This document shows positions 45,127-54,587 of a stretch of 64,000 bases of DNA, piece after piece (position 1 is the first letter of the stretch; each line of letters opens with the position of its first letter). This DNA comes from Anthostomella pinea. Taxonomy: Eukaryota; Ascomycota; Sordariomycetes; Xylariales; Xylariaceae. Location: the NCBI GenBank assembly GCA_963556695.1, contig CAUWAG010000012.1, forward strand, positions 2,542,001-2,606,000, given 5' to 3'. The position numbers were made by a program, and so were the translations under genes. Under the pieces are notes generated by a model. It was not told the DNA's origin. It made no database searches and worked only from the letters and a program-made list of their open reading frames with translations.

Positions 45127-48109
45127 TTAACTAAACGCCTTTCTCAAGACCTCCCTTATCTCCGACGCATCGTGCCTACTCCATCCGGTTGCCTGATGCG
45201 CTTGCAGGAGAAACTCCAACAACCTGCCTTCAACACGGGCTCGTTCAAGGTCCAGGGGGTTGGTCGCTCCCTCCTTTCCAATTTCAAGTATTTTTATATA
45301 GAAGTCTTTCAGAATCATGATGTCTTTGGCGTCCAACCGGCCGCTCGAGGCGTCCAAGCCGAATTTCCGACGGGCAACTCCGAGCATATCCGCCTCATGG
45401 CAACGGATGACGGTCGCCTGATTGGCATCAAGCCCCAGCTCCAATAGGTGCCTGAGATGCCATACGAGCGGCCTTGGGTTATCGGGTGGTATTGACAGAA
45501 AGCCTTCAAGGTAGGGGAAGCCTTCCAATGCGCCGCGCAGCTGATACCGCTCCATCAGAGCGGCGAGCCTCCCTTCCCCGAAGCACGTCCAAAACTCACC
45601 AAAGCTGCACGTTTCTCGAGGCTGTCTTTCGCTTTGGCCAATTTCCAAGGCGTCATCACTATCATCCATCATCTTGTTCCCATAGACCAGACTACTGTAC
45701 AGCGTACCAAGAACGCGTTGGTGATGCTCTTCATGACAAACGCAGAATCCTAAGTTGAACCACACACGTGCCATATTCGGATGGGGGTATGCGTTCATTG
45801 AAAGAATACCGAAGAACCTCAGGCTCTCACGCTTGGTCCACGGGCTGAGCTCCTCGACAGGAATTCCTTGGTCTTCGAGGTTAAGATGTCGCCCCCGGGC
45901 CGTGTCCAGGTGTCGAAGATACATTTCTGCATCGCTCACAGTATTATCTTCTTCGGGATTTGGGTTCAGCAGATGCGCCTGCCTCAAAAACCAGGGGTAG
46001 TATTCACCACGATTACCCTGAGGGCGCTCCTCATATGTCTTGATGATGTTCTCCTTCAGAGTGCCGTCCTCCATCCACGAGTTGATTACCAGCACGTCTA
46101 CCTCCAGGCCATTCAGCAAACCCTGATAAAGCCCCAGAAGGAAACTTCTTTCGTTGTAATCTCGGCATTCCATGAATCCAAACTTTTCGAGCACATCAGG
46201 ATCATCCGGAATCTCATCCCTCACTGCGGACAGGTCGAGGAAATCTGCGGGTTTCAGGGGTCTCTGATTGCATGTAAATAGATGGTGTGTCGTAGCCCTG
46301 GTCACACACCCATGACTATAAAAGTGGCCTGGGCCACAACGCGAGCAGCAACGTGTGGTCATCCGACAGCAGCCACACTCACAATCAGCTTCAAAGGAGT
46401 CACATGGTACAGCATGAGAAGCTGCCGGTGGCTCCGAGAAGACATGATCGTCCCTAAAAGAGCTCAAGAGCTGTTGCTCCAGCTCAACCTCGGTGTTTTC
46501 TGCGACGCTGTCCGCTTCGAATCTGTCGGGTCCGAGTTAGTCATACTCTTGAAGATGCGTTTGCCTGAGACTCACAACGTTCGGATGTTCATCATGTTGC
46601 ACATTCTCTCCTCAACCAAATGCGAACTGGCCAAGAGTTGCGCCCATTCCGAGATGTCGCCCTTGCCACCTGGCAATGTGGTTCCACAAGAAGAGCCACC
46701 CACTGATGATTGTTTCACTGCAGCAATCTGGACTTTGCCCGTTTTATCCTTCCTGACAAGGGATACCAGATTTTGTTCGACTTGATGAAGTGCCCGTGCA
46801 ATGCGAACAGAAGCACCGCCAATGTCGCCGCTTGTCTCAAGGTGTGGAACGGTCCATTGACTGAAGAGAGCGCCATGGGACCCTTGGGTCCGAAAGGAAG
46901 GGTCGTATTGCTTGATGAACTCGTTGCAAAGATAGCAGGACTTCTTGCTGCAGCCGATGTAGCCATACATCAACCCGTTAGATTCCTGACGAGAGCTTTG
47001 CGATGACTCCTGCTGAGCTAGATACATCAGCAGCTGGATCTCAGCATGAATTTGTGGCTCTTCTTTCTGGATTGAGTTGAATCTCGCCGTGGCATCCTCT
47101 AGCTTCCATCCTTTGCCGATGACACTCTTGATACCCCGCCCTTGCGGGAAAAGACTGCAACAGGTGTCCTGAAGCGTCCATGACTTCGGGGACATCTCGC
47201 GACGATCAAGGTCCTTGAGATGGCGCAAACTTGTTGTATTGCAATGAAGCAATACGATCCGCAGTTCGTCAAATCCCTGTAGACGGCTGGCAGCTCGTAC
47301 GATTGTAGAGCAAGACGCACCAACGCGTCCGAGATACCCCAGCGACTCGCAAAGTCTGGAGGGCCTTGGGATACCGATCGCATTGAAATCTTCAAGGGGA
47401 TGAGACTTCCAGACTGTACGCGCAATCTGAGTCACAATCTGGATAGTAATGAAGTGTCAAAGGACATCCTCTGCCGACACCAGCTTCCGCAACACCATCA
47501 AGGCGGTCATCAGTTCTGTTGACCTTGTGTCAAAGGACCCCGATACCCGGCTCGACGGTGCCGCCAAAACTGCGTTGAGGTGCGCCAAATGTTGCTTCAG
47601 CTCAGTGAGCCATATATGGAGCCGCTCGCGTTGATACTGGTGGATGATCAGGTAAAGACGAGCGATACATGATTGAGCTAGAGCACCTCTTCTCAGTTTT
47701 ATGTCGCAGAAACCGATGTGACGATCTTACCACCATGCGTTGCGATATGGCGAACAATCAACTCGAGATCCCGGAAGAACCTTTCGTCGGACGAGTGAAA
47801 CCCCTCGTTACGTGCAATGATCAGTTCGATCCATCCGTTTCCCGTATGCATAACACTCGCGGCAACATAACGACCACCCTTGGCGTTCGACGCAACCTCG
47901 GCTACCCGATCAAGTAGAGGATCTTTTAAGGCCTTCTCGTCAAAGGAGGTAATCACGTCGGGGCTGGCGGAGTCCGCGTCGTCATTAAGCTCCTCTTCCA
48001 AAGTGTCGTCTGTCCCCGACCTGTTTGACGACTGCTGGACCTGTCCATTGTTCCATAAATGCATCAAAGTAGCGCATGCCCGGAATCGCGAACGGTTGTT
48101 CCCCTCCAA
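45127..48109 (-). CDS. Large OTT_1508-like deaminase-domain protein
   Basis: Minus-strand exons at about 48109-47731, 47677 to about 47480, 47438-46576 and 46522-45127 link in phase (roughly 940 residues). Exon 3 has a cytidine-deaminase-like signature: HAEIQLLMYL, then GYIGCSKKSCYLCNEFIKQY, the zinc ligands His and two Cys with the catalytic Glu. This matches the OTT_1508-like deaminase family expanded in fungi. Exon 4 begins with a Cys-rich cluster (CECGCC, then CCSRCGPGHF), probably zinc-binding, and continues as a helical region of unknown role. The substrate is unknown. The donor of exon 2 is unsure (a 42- or 57-bp intron is possible). Upstream of 48109 coding-like segments occur in other frames as far as 48369, so the 5' end is either mis-modelled or frameshifted. 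Confidence 0.75.
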
Positions 48110-48990
48110 GTTCCAATGCGAAATGGCATCCGTTTAGACCGCTGTTAAATTGGCTGGGGCATTAGGCCTAAAGGGTCGTGTGGCGATGCCGTTGATGATG
48201 AAGTATCTGCTCCCTCGAGTTCGACAATGCGGATTCGCAGCTCTCTACATAGTTGGAGCATATGAATGTCGCACAGCACGAGTTTGACACTGACGTGGCA
48301 GTATGCCTGTCTTGCAGCACTTTCGCTCTCGGGACGCGGGGTGGCCAGCCGCATGATGCCTACTCCCACTCAACGAATGACACGACGCCGTGACGTGATA
48401 CACGGCTGTGGGCAAACCATATGCCTGTCGCCGGTTATGGAGGCAGCCACCGCTTTTACCTTCGGTGATCTGGTATATTCTCCCACCGTCGAAGAGTCCG
48501 GCGACTTCAGAGCCTTTCGCGTGGGAAGAGCCATCGATCGTGGTAAGCATTGGTCTCAGGGGACACCACCGCCTACTATCTCACTCCACGGAAGGTTCAA
48601 GGCTGGATCATCGGACGGGAAGTCGCTAGCTATACTGATGCGAGCTGTATTGCAACGTGAGGTGGTATCATGCATGCTGAGGACAGAGCCATTGTCATGG
48701 AACGATCTGGAATAGTTTGGAACCACGCGTAGAACATCGTGGAACGAGATCCGAGATTCTATATAGTTGGCTCGTGAAATATCTCTTTGCTTGTTTCCTC
48801 TTTTTTCTCTTCGTCTCTCGTCTTGTACTCTACCACTAGTACATAGGATAGCAATATCAGTGTCAATCTACTCACCGGCCAATCTTTGTTCGTCTAAGCC
48901 TTGACATTACGAGAGACCTCCACACAAGCCTACGCCACAACACGAAGTCGAACATCATGTCTCAGTCCTCCGAAACCGTAGATACCACCT
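48110..48990. other. Possible 5' extension of the deaminase gene; otherwise no gene
   Basis: Minus-strand stretches around 48020-48130 and 48160-48310 read like protein in two other frames (for instance KLVLCDIHMLQLCRELRIRI), but joining them to the downstream exons needs frameshifts. Nothing else is supported. Confidence 0.4.
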
Positions 48991-49404
48991 TGTTGAATGG
49001 GAGCCGGAAATAGACACCGGGAGATCTCCAGTGGGTCAGAGACGGACAGGGCATCTAACCCACCAAGAGGACAGATGATTAATCTCTGTACGCTGAAGAA
49101 GCAGAGGAGAACAAGAATAACAACAGAACACACTTGACAACCTGAATAATCTGAACTCGCTTGCATCTGACAATTAAGAGTCTCATTTGCTCTAAAAGGA
49201 GAACACCCACGAAAGATCAAGAGACTTTTAGATCTACATATCACCAAAATGACGACATCGAACAACGATCGCACTATCTTCTCTCGCCCCGAAGACTGGG
49301 AACGATTCAACGCCGAATTCCAGACCAAAGCCGTAGCCTTTGCATCTGCCACACATCCGCCGCGCATCAGCCATTTCAGCCATTCATTATTTGCACGACA
49401 ATAA
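48991..49404 (+). mobile_element. Truncated Ty1/copia element: LTR plus gag start (copy 3)
   Basis: The LTR begins TGTTGAATGG at 48991 and resembles copies 1 and 2. A leader follows, then a short frame at 49249-49404 (51 residues) with IFSRPEDWERFNAEFQTKA. That matches the N-terminus of fungal copia Gag (RPEDW, then a helix with Ala/Lys). The rest of gag-pol is missing. Confidence 0.75.
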
Positions 49405-51464
49405 GCAGATGCGTGGCTTAAAAAAAGTCACTTTTGGGGCTCTTAATAAAGTGCCCGCAGCGGCCATTCTCTAACCATAGCAGAAAGCTATAACTGGACT
49501 GTGTTCGAAATCGACCTACTGGTTCTTACTCGCCGGGTTTCTGTTTCGCACACATTGCGGTTGCCCAAATCGTCTAGCAGCAGAGAGTACCAGATTCCTC
49601 GCAGCGAGCGTCGTGCACTTAAGCAATGGGCCAGTTTGAAGAAACCACCCCCCAACATGTGCCAGGTCCTGGACCACAAGCTGCGAGATGGCAAAGAAGT
49701 CAAAACCTGCGCCAACGTCGTATGTCCAGGTCCCCACTGTTAGTAACGTTTTATGGCTGTCAGTCATCTAGAGCATACACCACAGGTCTCGACTTACTTC
49801 ACGTATCATGCTCCTGAACACTGCCGTTCCGAAGAACCAATCTGGCCAATATCCGCTCTTTAGACATGAAAGGATTGCAAAGGTAACGGTGAGCGACGTG
49901 CTCAGTGCTCCGTTGAAGCTACAGCAACTGTGTATGAGCGCCTGTACAGCACCCTCACCGGGAATGGCGGCTGGTGAGATACTTGACTTGGTAGCCTAAA
50001 GGTGGCAATCACGCTTAGAATTGTAATCGAGCTCTCAATAGCAAGTGCCGTGTAGATGACCGAGATTTGAAGGATATTAGGACTTTCCATAATATGTCAA
50101 CTTATAAAAAACCAGCGCCTTATTTTACAATATAACAATGACAGCAAGGAGGTTAGGACCCTTGATAAGTACTTATAGCTAGGCATGAGAAAACTGTAAC
50201 CAATACATCATTAGGGAGAATCGGGGTCGGGTCAATCGGTCTCCATCCGAGGTCCTTCCGCCCCCCAGACGCGGACCTTGTCGCAAACATGTTTTGCGAG
50301 TGGTGAGAAATCATTGGATGGCCGAAGCTTCCGCCAAAGCTGGCATCATTACCGCTAATGCATGACCACCTGCTCTATGTTGTGATCGTTGGCGGTTAGG
50401 CCTCCTGCAATTCGGCGCATTTAAAATTGGTAGAACGAAAAGACCAACCGTCTTTAGCTGTGGCTTGATCTTGGATGGCGTGAGAGCATAGCTATGCTCG
50501 ACTGAAGCAACCACCATTCATGGGGGCACAGATTGGAGAAGGCGAAGACATTTCGTGTAGCGGCCACCATGCTACCATCGCTGCCGGGTCTGCATGTACG
50601 GACCCGAGACTGCGGTCTTTATTTGAAGAACTGCACTGTATCGTCTTCGACCGGATTACTCACACTAGTCCAATTACCGGTCATCTGGGATTATTCATAC
50701 GACCTTGTGTTCAAGTACATCCACGATTCTTTGAGTTACCCTCTGTACTTCCAGCATTACCTGCACAAGATCAGATAATTTCAGACTCAAGTTACGCAGG
50801 TGCTGGTTATCGATGAACGAAACGGCCTCTTCATCGACCCCATTTCGCTCTTCACCATTGTCATGGTATAACTTCTGTCGCTGTTCGAATCGTTATCAAA
50901 GATGACAAAGTCCCGCAGACTTCCTGGGCTATCCAGACTTCCTGGGCTATCCAAGGGTTCATTGGTATAGGTAGAGTCTGACTCGATGCTGCCTGTTATT
51001 ATGTCGCTACAATGAGACTTAGGGTATAAGGAATCGCCATCGAAGTCTGATGAGTCAGGTCCCAAGTTTTCGGTCTCACTATGCATTGCGGTGTCAATTT
51101 GACGTTTTCCTGTCGACGTTCTATATGTAATGATGGAAAGCGACCTGATTTACCTTTGTTATAATAAGATAAGTCAAGTGCGACAGAGGAACGTGATTTA
51201 TATGCCTTCTCGAGGTCTATATATGGACAAGACCTATTCTGTCCTCTGTAAACGTATGGTTACAAGGCAGCCATTTCCAGAGTGACCTGAAGTTGAGTCT
51301 CAGACATGGCCAGAACCATCCCTCAAAGATATCCATAAGAGACAAATTTTATTTACTACAAAGGTCCGCCTGAGTAAGGCTTCTGGCTATAGATAATAAT
51401 TTCAGTATATTATAGCAAACTACCATCTTGTCGGCTTTACTTAGAGCAATTAGAACTTACTTAA
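49405..51464. other. 2-kb gene-free stretch
   Basis: Short motif-less frames only. Probably intergenic DNA with old repeats. Confidence 0.45.
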
Positions 51465-51503
51465 CTAACGCCTGTAACGGGTGATACGGTATTTGGCCGC
51501 GAC

Positions 51504-51518
51504 ATCGTCGCAGGCGAG
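51504..51518. repeat. 15-bp target site duplication, left copy
   Basis: ATCGTCGCAGGCGAG, exactly repeated at 52071-52085 on the other side of the SINE-like element. Confidence 0.85.
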
Positions 51519-52070
51519 GCCGTATGGCGCAATGGTCAAATGCGCCTGGTTGTGTTCTCGTTTGTGCGGTGGGCGATGAGAACAAGTGGGTTCGAATCCT
51601 GCTATGGCCCCCTTCTGACCCGGCTTGTGCGAGTCGATAACCAGCACATGACAGTGGAGAGGCCCCATTATCGCAGAACCCGATAGCCAAGCAGCTTGTC
51701 TCCATAACACCCACTCCTACGAGGTTTTTCCCCTTATGGTTTCCCTTACCAGCAGATAACAAACACCTACTTCACCCACCAATGCGACATATGTCGAATG
51801 GCTACTGGAATGATGTGTACCCCAGAGGACTGAGGTTCACTGGGTCGCTTTGTCACTGGACAGGAGGTTTTTCTGACGGAATCGTGCTTGGGTATTGACT
51901 AAAATTATCTGGACATTCCAGATTGGTACCGCTACAGCGAGGATAGGCTCGTGCGCGGATCTGAATGTATCTAGACTGAAACCTCTACAACCTTGCGATG
52001 CAATGGCTCTGGGAGGCGTGGTTTGCCCTGTTGAGGGACTACACCCACGATAAATACAATCAATCAATCA
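51519..52070 (+). mobile_element. tRNA-derived SINE-like retroelement
   Basis: 552 bp between exact 15-bp direct repeats. The head looks like a tRNA gene: 7-bp acceptor-type pairing between GGCCGTA (51518) and TATGGCC (51609), box A TGGCGCAATGG at 51525-51535, and box B GGTTCGAATCC at 51589-51599. The anticodon arm does not fold normally, so it is not a working tRNA. The body is unrelated sequence, and the 3' end is a simple (AATC)n tail at about 52058-52070. Head, tail and duplication together are diagnostic of a SINE mobilised by LINE machinery. Confidence 0.75.
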
Positions 52071-52085
52071 ATCGTCGCAGGCGAG
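52071..52085. repeat. 15-bp target site duplication, right copy
   Basis: ATCGTCGCAGGCGAG, identical to 51504-51518. Confidence 0.85.
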
Positions 52086-52215
52086 ACCCCACCAACCGGA
52101 TTCAAGCCTATGACGGCTAATGTGACAGATGAGTACCTAGACGCAAGGATCGCCGCCGATGCGCTCAGTTCGTATCACTTGATGGGTTCATGCTCGATGG
52201 GGAAAGTGGTCGACA

Positions 52216-53269
52216 GTGAGCTCCTTGTTGTTTATTTGCCTGCTTCGTTGTGTGTGCCTGAGCCAGCCGTACTCGGTTATGTCCTCCTCCAGTACTCGCA
52301 ATACCTCTTGTACGTACCTGCCTGCTGGCGCTGCTTTCTGGCTCGGTTGGGCGACTGGCGCTGCGGTGGTGGTAGGTTTCCCATGAAGGCTTTCGTGCCT
52401 TGCTCGTCGATATAGCGTTGCTCGTGTCCCGGTAGTAGTGGTGGCGGTGCACTGGCCGTGACTACGTGCCGCTTGCGAATTTTTTGAACACAGGTAATTC
52501 ACGTCGGGCTGTCAGCAATGGCGGTGGTGGTGGTGCTATGGTCGTTGCAGCAGGAACTGTGCTTGTTGATGGTGTAGTGCGGCCGTTCACGAGTATGGAA
52601 ATACGGGCTTCTATTTTTTTTCCGTTCCTGCTCCAAGGAGTATGCAATACAGACAAGGGCTATGATCAATCTGGAGCTGCAAGCACACAAGCACGGATGG
52701 CTGCTGCGCGGCTGATGCATGGCTGATGCGGCATTCGTAACCAGCACTGGTGGGGCTCAGCGCCAACCGATCGTAGTACATCCCTACACCATGCGCGCCA
52801 CCCATGCACAACTCTACGAGACTAAACTGTATCATCATCATAATCACTGCTCAGTCTTGGAAGAATGGCGAGATGGAACACACGTACGATACAGCGATTG
52901 AGGGCCTTGGGCACCGATCTGATCATATCGATGGGACTGCGCGAGAAAGCCGAGCATTGGACACAATCATACCACCCAGACCTGATTGACGTCGCAGCCG
53001 CATTAACAACGTCGTTGTCGTTAAGTCAGCATGGAACGTTGGAAGGCGTCGGGTCCCAACCTACAAGCCCCGTTCATAATACAGCGGTATGACGCAGGCT
53101 CCTTTGAAGTCCTTATTGTTGATATCTGGTGTGGAAGAAGGCACCTTCGCCGATGCACCAGCCCATCCCTAGCGGGATATCATTTCCTTTATAAGCCAGG
53201 CCTTCGAAAGAATCCAACCAACGCTGACAGGAGCACCCGTCCATACGGATGGGCTGCCTTCGCGTCAAG
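52216..53269. other. No supported gene
   Basis: Short frames on both strands without motifs. Confidence 0.45.
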
Positions 53270-53276
53270 TATAAAA
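53270..53276 (+). promoter_or_regulatory. TATA box upstream of hypothetical gene
   Basis: TATAAAA, 100 bp before the ATG at 53370 and followed by a pyrimidine-rich leader (CTCCTCTTCTCCTTTCTCTC). Confidence 0.5.
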
Positions 53277-53369
53277 GGGGAATGATGACACAAGCTTTTG
53301 ACTCCTGCCACTTATCCCTCCTCTTCTCCTTTCTCTCTACAGCTTCCCACCTGACTCCTCCATTAGACC

Positions 53370-53663
53370 ATGGCCTCCCCTGAGGATACTCCGTATCTAT
53401 CTCATGATTATATTTGGAACTTGGATCCAAGCAGCTACTCAAGTCTATCTGATAATATTCAGAGCGAGATTAGCGCCTTATTCATATTGGTCTATTCGAA
53501 CCAAATTCCCCACGACAACCACCTGAGTATTTTACCTGATTGCCTAGAAACGGGCTTCTGGTCGAATGGTCTTCTCAGTAGATCTTACGACATCGACTTC
53601 ACTCGTTTCGAAGACGGCACTGGCGAAGCAATCTCGCTGCTAAAGCTGGAAGCGCGAGTTTGA
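53370..53663 (+). CDS. Hypothetical protein
   Basis: A 97-residue frame starting MASPEDTPYLSHDYIWN, with an acidic, Ser/Leu-rich composition and no signal peptide. It is supported by a well-placed TATA box, a CT-rich leader and a good start context. The stop overlaps the start of another frame (53660-53938, 92 residues, His-rich start then VDDAIFAEYLVPD), so both may be parts of one gene separated by a small indel or an unseen intron. No family is recognised. Confidence 0.4.
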   Translation: MASPEDTPYLSHDYIWNLDPSSYSSLSDNIQSEISALFILVYSNQIPHDNHLSILPDCLETGFWSNGLLSRSYDIDFTRFEDGTGEAISLLKLEARV

Positions 53664-53938
53664 TGATGCATTCGCACACCAACCACCATCCTTGCAGCCC
53701 ATTTTCGAACTGGGACGCACCAGCCACAGAAAATGACGTGTATATAACAAGGGTGGTCGATGATGCGATATTTGCAGAGTACCTGGTACCCGATACAACC
53801 GGACCTGGTTTCAAGGCGCTGCCTAACCTAGAGAACAGGAGCAAGCCGGAAGCAGTCATTGAAGGACACTGCTTAGGCCCTGTTGAGTTTCCCCCATCAT
53901 CTACATCCGACTCGCTTGAGTCGTGCGGTGGGGTTTAA
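53660..53938 (+). CDS. Hypothetical protein or second part of the preceding gene
   Basis: A 92-residue frame overlapping the previous stop by 4 bp. It contains YITRVVDDAIFAEYLVPDTT, which reads like a folded protein, then a Pro/Ser-rich end. Fungal genes rarely overlap this way, so a frameshifted single gene is the likelier explanation. No family is recognised. Confidence 0.3.
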   Translation: MMMHSHTNHHPCSPFSNWDAPATENDVYITRVVDDAIFAEYLVPDTTGPGFKALPNLENRSKPEAVIEGHCLGPVEFPPSSTSDSLESCGGV

Positions 53939-54587
53939 ATGGAGCAGAGGGGAGAGATCGGGAAAGATGGCGGCAGATGAGGAGAAGGAGAGAGAAGAGA
54001 AACAGAGGCCGACTCAGCGAAAGGGAGCACAGGACTACATATATACACATGGGAGTGCCCTGCTGGAGTTAGCCAACAACCCTGGCTTTCGTCTCGGGAG
54101 AACGGCTTCAGTACACTTGTGCTGGCTGGTGAGAGTACTGATTCTGACAACCTCGGAGGCCGCCTGCCTTGACCTGTCTCGCTTGGATCTTTCGACGCAG
54201 GTATCGGATGGTGAATTCATTCTTGCCGCTTTTCCCCGTTCAAAATGAGAGCTTCACAACAGTGCTAACGATGCAGATCGTTTCTGTGACAGGCTGTCCA
54301 CTGGCAAGGCTCCTAGTACGACTGACAGCTTTCTCAAGCCATTTTTTCAAGCGCCGGGCACTGCTGAGCGCATCCACGGAAGTCAAGCCCCTTGTCTAAG
54401 TGTACCGTGCCTTGGAGCGCATGGAAAGCATTGAGGCGAGGATGAAAACGGCAGCTGGGATTCGAGACGTTCCCATGTGCCAAGTTCACCTTTCCTGGTA
54501 AAAATCATCCGTGCGCTTACACTTATTAGTGTATTTGCGTACAACACAGTAAAACCTTTAATACTTAGTATTACGCCATAATCTCAG
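53939..54587. other. Intergenic, no gene seen
   Basis: Only short frames. Left flank of the LINE remnant. Confidence 0.45.

Larger units (their letters stand above)
51465..52215 (+). pseudogene. GMC oxidoreductase C-terminal remnant split by a SINE-like element
   Basis: Two in-frame pieces, 51465-51518 and 52071-52215, meet within a 15-bp duplicated sequence. After the insertion point the frame reads GETPPTGFKPMTANVT, DEYLDARIAADALSSYHLMG and SCSMGKVVDS. This matches the C-terminal part of GMC flavoenzymes (aryl-alcohol oxidase/glucose dehydrogenase type), where a His precedes G-T/S-C-x-MG and VVD. A GTGAG donor follows at 52216, but no downstream exon was found. No upstream FAD domain is visible, so it is a relic already before or after the insertion. 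Confidence 0.6.

Noticed and set aside
45127..46467. Separate 446-residue gene starting at 46467
   Set aside because: A well-formed intron links it in phase to the deaminase exon upstream, so it is the last exon of that gene.
51518..51609. Functional tRNA gene
   Set aside because: Acceptor-like pairing and boxes A and B are present, but no normal anticodon arm folds, and the unit has the tail and target duplication of a SINE.
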